Shown here piece after piece: positions 16,401 through 18,618 of a stretch of DNA of 18,618 bases; position 1 is the first letter of the stretch, and each line of letters opens with the position of its first letter. Position numbers and translations under genes: made by a program. The notes under the pieces are model-generated. The model did not search any database. It was not told the origin of the DNA and saw only the letters and a list, made by a program, of their open reading frames with translations. Source of the stretch: B18-G2 sp964432835 (GTDB taxonomy: Archaea > Thermoplasmatota > E2 > DHVEG-1 > B18-G2); contig CAYSPA010000019.1 of NCBI GenBank assembly GCA_964432835.1, forward strand, positions 1 to 18,618, read 5' to 3'.

Positions 16401-18342
16401 ATACGCAGACTCCTGCAAAGGAGTGCTACTGACATTTGATACATACTATGATATCAAGAGCGGTGATTATGGTGCCGTCTACTGGAGCGCTGACGGTACA
16501 CACTGGCATAGGGTTGCTGCCTATACTGGATTTGCAGACTGGCATGAGGAAAGCGTAAGTATAGATCTTCTACCAGAGGATTTCACAGCGAACTTCCAGA
16601 TCAAATTCAGATTCTTCTCAGATGGATATGAAGAGGGCAATGGATGGTACATCGATGATGTAAATATATCGGTGATTCCAGGCAGGGTATTTCTCACAGA
16701 GGACTGGAGCGGTGGAATCGGTTCGTGGACCGTTGATCCAGACCATCCAGACAACTGGCTTATATCAGAGACAAGCTACGCTGGAGGAGCCCCACCAGAA
16801 CTGGAATTCTCATGGAGCCCAACCTTCTACGGAAAATCTTGGATACAGTCGCCAGCATTCGATGCATCCGGATTCGATGAAATACAGGGTGAATTCAAGC
16901 TGTACGTAGATGACTTCTCAGGAGGCTACGAGATCGGCGTTGAGGCAAGTAATGATGCATCAACATGGACACCAGTATGGAGCTACTACAACCCCGGCGG
17001 TAATGTTGGTCCAACAATAATCCACTTCACCATACCAGGCAGTCTGTGTGGTACAACTACCTATATAAGATTCTATTTCGATGGAAACAGCTACAATGTC
17101 GATTACTTCTACATCGATGATGTCGCAATCATCTATACGCCGGAGGACCCAACACCAATCAATGTATTCTTCGATGACATGGAGAGCGGTGCAGACAACT
17201 GGGACACCGAGTGGTTCGTTGGTGGAGACTGGTGGACTCTCACCGACAGGAGATACTACGACTGTCCGAACAGCGATACCGACAACAAGGCATGGTGGTG
17301 TGGTGACGAGGAGCTTGGCACATATCCGAATGTCAAACTCGACGATGCGCTCTACATAGAACTCGATCTGACAGAGGATGCAATTGGTCAGGACTATCTG
17401 AGTGTGGACATCGAGTATGCAACATGGTACGACCTTGCAGGTGGATACTACTACGATCAGTGGTCCGATACGTACAACTGGGTCTACATGGCACAGGGAT
17501 ATGTTGAGATATCAACCGACTATGGTCTCACATGGCACACACTGAGGATATACCGCCTGACCTCAGATGGATGGATCTACGAGAAGATCAACCTCGACAG
17601 ATACATACCGAACCACATCATACTGAGATTCAGGTTCACCAACATGGGTGCAGACTACGCACCCGCTCCGTGGGTCGGTGAAGGATGGTACATAGACTGC
17701 TTCGAACTGCACTTCAAGAAACAGATATTCGTTGATGAGACACCACCGGTGACATCGATATGTGTCGAGGGCAACACCGTGTATCTCTCCGCATACGATC
17801 CGGTTGTACCGGACCAGTTGGTGTCCGGTGTCAAGGAAATCTACTACAGAATCGATGGCGGAGCAACCCAGATCTACTGGTCTGCTGTTGATCCAGACAA
17901 TGCAACCGGTCCATTCACAGTGCCAGAGGGAGTACACACGGTAGAGTACTGGTCGGTCGACTTCGCAGGAAATGAGGAGACACACCACACCAGAGAAGTG
18001 GTCGTCGATACAACGCCACCAACGGTAGAGATCACACAGCCAGAAGCGGGAGCGCTCTATCTCTTCGGCAATAAGATCATGAACAGAATCTTCAGCAACG
18101 TAACGCTCTGCATCGGCAAGATAACGATCGTTGCAGAGGCAAGCGATACGGCATCGGGCATTGACAGGGTAGAGTTCACAATTGACAACGTAACAGTTGC
18201 AGACTACACAGCGCCATATGAGTACACGTACTCCAAGAGAGCATTCGGCATGAAGACGGTGACAGTAAGAGCGGTTGACAAGGCAGGAAACGATGCGACA
18301 GCGAGTACGGAGTTCAAGATATTCTGCTTCGGTCTCCTGTAG
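13438..18342 (+). CDS. Giant secreted multi-jelly-roll surface protein with nested CARDB-like domains
   Basis: A 1634-residue exported protein. The signal peptide cleaves near A30 (TATA then D). Residues about 40-270 form a beta-sandwich of the choice-of-anchor type (YIYEGDTPPGPGD, TYWIGVMYYVG, VHIRAGISEG). About 273-590 is a CARDB-like Ig domain split by a jelly-roll module (327-519). About 592-921 is a second one split at the same place (644-857). Further jelly rolls follow at about 924-1081, 1083-1239 and 1242-1430, then an OmpL47-like domain (1435-1523) and a terminal Ig-like module (1526-1634). Each jelly roll ends in a (F/Y)IDDV-type strand (last copy YIDCF), as in MAM or gingipain-type cleaved-adhesin domains. 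Trp, Tyr and Asp are abundant and Cys pairs recur. No protease or other enzyme domain is visible. Adhesion or glycan binding at the cell surface is the likely role. Confidence 0.8.
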   Translation: MKHRGVWKSAVVLLLVAVMALPAIPLTATADNQPAAPKKKILDLGIDYAQPSQQMGPKVMRVGTPYVQIPGQGGKGSTLNELSDAWIYYDIDYFQYGWGLTGGTNNMIEGAIKITPDEWAPYTGWSKIILDTVKFYYSGFNYGGTVPGGPHSGVVYIYEGDTPPGPGDTDAIRAMPFDTGDNVPGWREVAVTPELEIDPSKTYWIGVMYYVGANEFVVGIDYPNGVGIPGKSHFLRYNIDGGGWVDWIDEASTYGNVHIRAGISEGWTPPSEGCDFAVEINSPQGRVNSMPKVINITYYNFGPVPINEAKIFADVYEEIPGPTSTALYDDIEGNVSLNWTVVDNGDGDSWTVSDKRAHSGNHSFRCTAGADRGPGEPDTYLGHAADSGPDELILAVPANLDGAEYGILSFWDWCQGEYYVDDEGYIVPTDYGTIAISNDNGATWYYVEPSDFIAYQNNWRETKIGLGPAFPDYMLSEVDFVVPIELTDQMLIKFIWTSDPHMQYEGWYIDDVKFERTEPPSYKIVWQGHLIVNVEGQEYDGVYAEFPVEWTPEENVVYKIEVCGQVFDPANCDVDPDNNCDVVWLIIKDIHDVAAIDITGPERIEKGEDGTYDVTIKNVGTFPEAGFPVNLEVRKQLADIDHQGFEDGGANWDAYYIPGSNFTLQVTTCDAYEGTHSLLFATDYCEFPTVKPYSFQMALYNKVLDFTGENVRSGILEFAAKWALSEQVGSSVDEPLPPVNPLGWVGAPDFWSVILWDPENPGWIFFAAPGSGFGYVVLGHNDGKWGSPTESGAYPGAYTLDLIQTMDEIHSTFPQFFKEHKCQIGFVLVTNDDEYILNGEVKSFSGLFIDDVRIIKTYCENDGVVVDTKTAPYLNPGDEATLTFTWANVSTYCDYCVCGVTALDKDEIPQNDTTCTYTRVTSTWTDITWETEDLTETEQESMWHIVSKKSKAGEPPEDQYWWCGNDTLGTYVEWMDDSLILKPIDLSPYADSCKGVLLTFDTYYDIKSGDYGAVYWSADGTHWHRVAAYTGFADWHEESVSIDLLPEDFTANFQIKFRFFSDGYEEGNGWYIDDVNISVIPGRVFLTEDWSGGIGSWTVDPDHPDNWLISETSYAGGAPPELEFSWSPTFYGKSWIQSPAFDASGFDEIQGEFKLYVDDFSGGYEIGVEASNDASTWTPVWSYYNPGGNVGPTIIHFTIPGSLCGTTTYIRFYFDGNSYNVDYFYIDDVAIIYTPEDPTPINVFFDDMESGADNWDTEWFVGGDWWTLTDRRYYDCPNSDTDNKAWWCGDEELGTYPNVKLDDALYIELDLTEDAIGQDYLSVDIEYATWYDLAGGYYYDQWSDTYNWVYMAQGYVEISTDYGLTWHTLRIYRLTSDGWIYEKINLDRYIPNHIILRFRFTNMGADYAPAPWVGEGWYIDCFELHFKKQIFVDETPPVTSICVEGNTVYLSAYDPVVPDQLVSGVKEIYYRIDGGATQIYWSAVDPDNATGPFTVPEGVHTVEYWSVDFAGNEETHHTREVVVDTTPPTVEITQPEAGALYLFGNKIMNRIFSNVTLCIGKITIVAEASDTASGIDRVEFTIDNVTVADYTAPYEYTYSKRAFGMKTVTVRAVDKAGNDATASTEFKIFCFGLL
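14416..14994 (+). repeat. Jelly-roll module 1, inserted in CARDB-like domain 1
   Basis: Residues 327-519 begin LYDDIEGNVSLNWTVVDNGD, continue with AHSGNHSFRC and end EGWYIDDVKFER. The flanks INEAKIFADVYEE and SYKIVWQGHLIVNVEGQEYD read as consecutive halves of one Ig-like strand set. This matches the usual NxGxxxxxxFxVxxY / GxxxxxxxxxWxP layout of CARDB domains. The four other modules in this protein are at 15367-16008, 16207-16680, 16684-17151 and 17161-17727. The 20-nt string at 14953-14972 recurs exactly at 16642-16661, in modules 1 and 3. Confidence 0.65.
15367..16008 (+). repeat. Jelly-roll module 2, inserted in CARDB-like domain 2
   Basis: Residues 644-857 begin GFEDGGANWDAYYI, continue with AYEGTHSLLFATDYC and end GLFIDDVRIIKT. 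It interrupts a clearer CARDB-like domain. The first half is HDVAAIDITGP, KGEDGTYDVTIKNVG and FPVNLEVRK. The second half is VVVDTKTAPYLNPGDEATLT and FTWANVSTYC. This is the most diverged and longest of the modules. Confidence 0.65.
16207..17727 (+). repeat. Tandem jelly-roll modules 3, 4 and 5
   Basis: Three modules follow head to tail with little linker. Module 3 (residues about 924-1081) ends GWYIDDVNISV. Module 4 (1083-1239) begins VFLTEDWSGGIGSWTVD and ends YFYIDDVAIIY. Module 5 (1242-1430) begins VFFDDMESGADNWDTEW and ends GWYIDCFELHF, having lost the second Asp of the usual DD pair. Modules 3 and 5 share a WWCG-x-(D/N)-LGTYV/PN segment, so they look closest to each other. Modules 4 and 3 are less alike, pointing to old duplications. 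Confidence 0.65.
18013..18339 (+). other. C-terminal shared Ig-like module, copy 2
   Basis: Residues 1526-1634 are homologous to the last domain of the upstream beta-helix protein, with the same strand order and the same abrupt end in an IF(N/C)F-type strand. It is preceded by an OmpL47-like domain (SGVKEIYYRIDGG, GVHTVEYWSVDFAGNEE) that ends at VDTTPP. No transmembrane tail or PGF-type sorting motif follows, so anchoring must depend on the module itself or on other proteins. Confidence 0.7.
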
Positions 18343-18396
18343 ACCGGCAGAGTATCCCCTCCCTATCTTTTATATTTTGTATGGATTCCCGATGAT

Positions 18397-18407
18397 ACAA
18401 ATTTATT
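18397..18407 (+). promoter_or_regulatory. Possible TATA element at the right edge
   Basis: AAATTTATTAG is the best TATA-like element in the gap after the jelly-roll protein. T-rich sequence at 18367-18378 (CTTTTATATTTTG) may end the upstream transcript. A start site near 18427 would give a leader of about 12 nt for the ATG at 18439. The evidence is weak. Confidence 0.3.
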
Positions 18408-18438
18408 AGTCTCTTTTTGATAATAGTATGTGTATCGG

Positions 18439-18543
18439 ATGAATGAGGTTATGATTCTTTGCACCGTGGCATCGGTTACCATCTCCATCATGGTGGGGAT
18501 TGTGTCAATACACAGGAGAAAGAAAAAGGAGAACTGTGTGTAG
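18439..18543 (+). CDS. Possible 34-residue single-pass membrane peptide
   Basis: The frame starts MNEVMILCTVASVTISIMVG, continues IVSIHRRKKKENCV and stops with TAG at 18541-18543. It has one hydrophobic segment (about 4-24) followed by a RRKKK cluster, predicting an N-out, C-in topology. A possible TATA element lies at 18397-18407; the ribosome site is poor. Instead of a real small protein it could be the 5' end of a frameshifted gene for the PKD protein that follows in another frame. I do not recognise a family. Confidence 0.3.
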   Translation: MNEVMILCTVASVTISIMVGIVSIHRRKKKENCV

Positions 18544-18618
18544 AAATCAACGCATCATCCTAGGGGCAAACGAGACGGTAACATTTGATGCATCTCTATC
18601 ATTTGATCCGGATAATGA
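18536..18618 (+). CDS. Start of a PKD-domain protein (partial, start uncertain)
   Basis: From 18560 to the window edge the frame reads LGANETVTFDASLSFDPDN. This is the first half of a PKD domain (GETVTFDASxSxDPDG), a surface Ig-like fold common in archaeal S-layer-associated proteins. The frame is open back to 18455 but has no ATG, only TTG at 18500 and GTG at 18536. A third frame carries CVEINASS just before it (18537-18560), which also looks like the lead-in to a PKD domain. The protein start may therefore be disrupted by one or two frameshifts, or the real upstream exonless start is atypical. Coordinates of the beginning are a guess. Confidence 0.4.
   Translation, partial: MCRNQRIILGANETVTFDASLSFDPDN

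Noticed and set aside
14953..16661. Exact 20-nt repeat (14953-14972 and 16642-16661) as a possible recombination or mobile-element site
   Set aside because: Both copies encode the conserved GWYIDDV strand of homologous modules in the same frame, so shared ancestry and codon bias explain the identity.

Overview
The window is archaeal and almost certainly euryarchaeal in the broad sense. The evidence is a gene set seen together only there: Alba, the archaeal pterin kinase MptE, a DUF373 membrane protein, a 543-residue archaeal-type PheT, RadB, and A/T-rich TATA-box promoters directly ahead of start codons. The lineage cannot be fixed from the sequence. A Thermoplasmatota-like or other uncultured thermophile-related euryarchaeon is my best guess, from the style of the secreted proteins; this is inference.

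Left edge (1-450): two decayed transposase fragments. The first is the last 38 codons of an integrase-type (YNxxRPHxSL) transposase. The second is a frameshifted C-terminal piece of a GERN-type DDE transposase. They lie directly upstream of the alba promoter.

Housekeeping block (498-8740): alba (+) converges on a minus-strand pair, DUF373 then mptE, which overlap by 4 nt (ATGA). A PfkB-family kinase (-) lies behind them. A plus-strand run follows: pheT, a radical-SAM/TRAM protein starting on the base after the pheT stop, and a TtuA/NcsA-type tRNA thiolase 9 nt further on. This is a coherent tRNA charging and modification operon, and it suggests an RNA-related substrate for the uncharacterised radical-SAM enzyme. 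A PAP2-type membrane phosphatase (-) converges on the thiolase gene and overlaps its 3' end by 125 nt. It shares a 36-nt divergent promoter with radB (+).

Surface-protein block (8741-18618): two giant secreted proteins with signal peptides, each with its own strong TATA box and Shine-Dalgarno site. The first (1461 aa) is a NosD-like right-handed beta-helix protein with three helix restarts and two C-terminal Ig-like domains. The second (1634 aa) has a carbohydrate-binding-like N-terminal domain, five MAM/cleaved-adhesin-like jelly-roll modules, an OmpL47-like domain, and a C-terminal module homologous to the one ending the first protein. Two of its jelly-roll modules appear to be inserted inside CARDB-like Ig domains. 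No catalytic domain is visible in either, so structural, adhesive or glycan-binding cell-surface roles are likely. The right edge holds a possible 34-aa membrane peptide and the start of a PKD domain in a different frame.

Expression style differs by class. The genes for alba and the two giant secreted proteins have good Shine-Dalgarno sites and short leaders. pheT, radB and the DUF373 gene appear leaderless, with a TATA box about 25 nt before the start codon. No rRNA, tRNA or CRISPR array was recognised.
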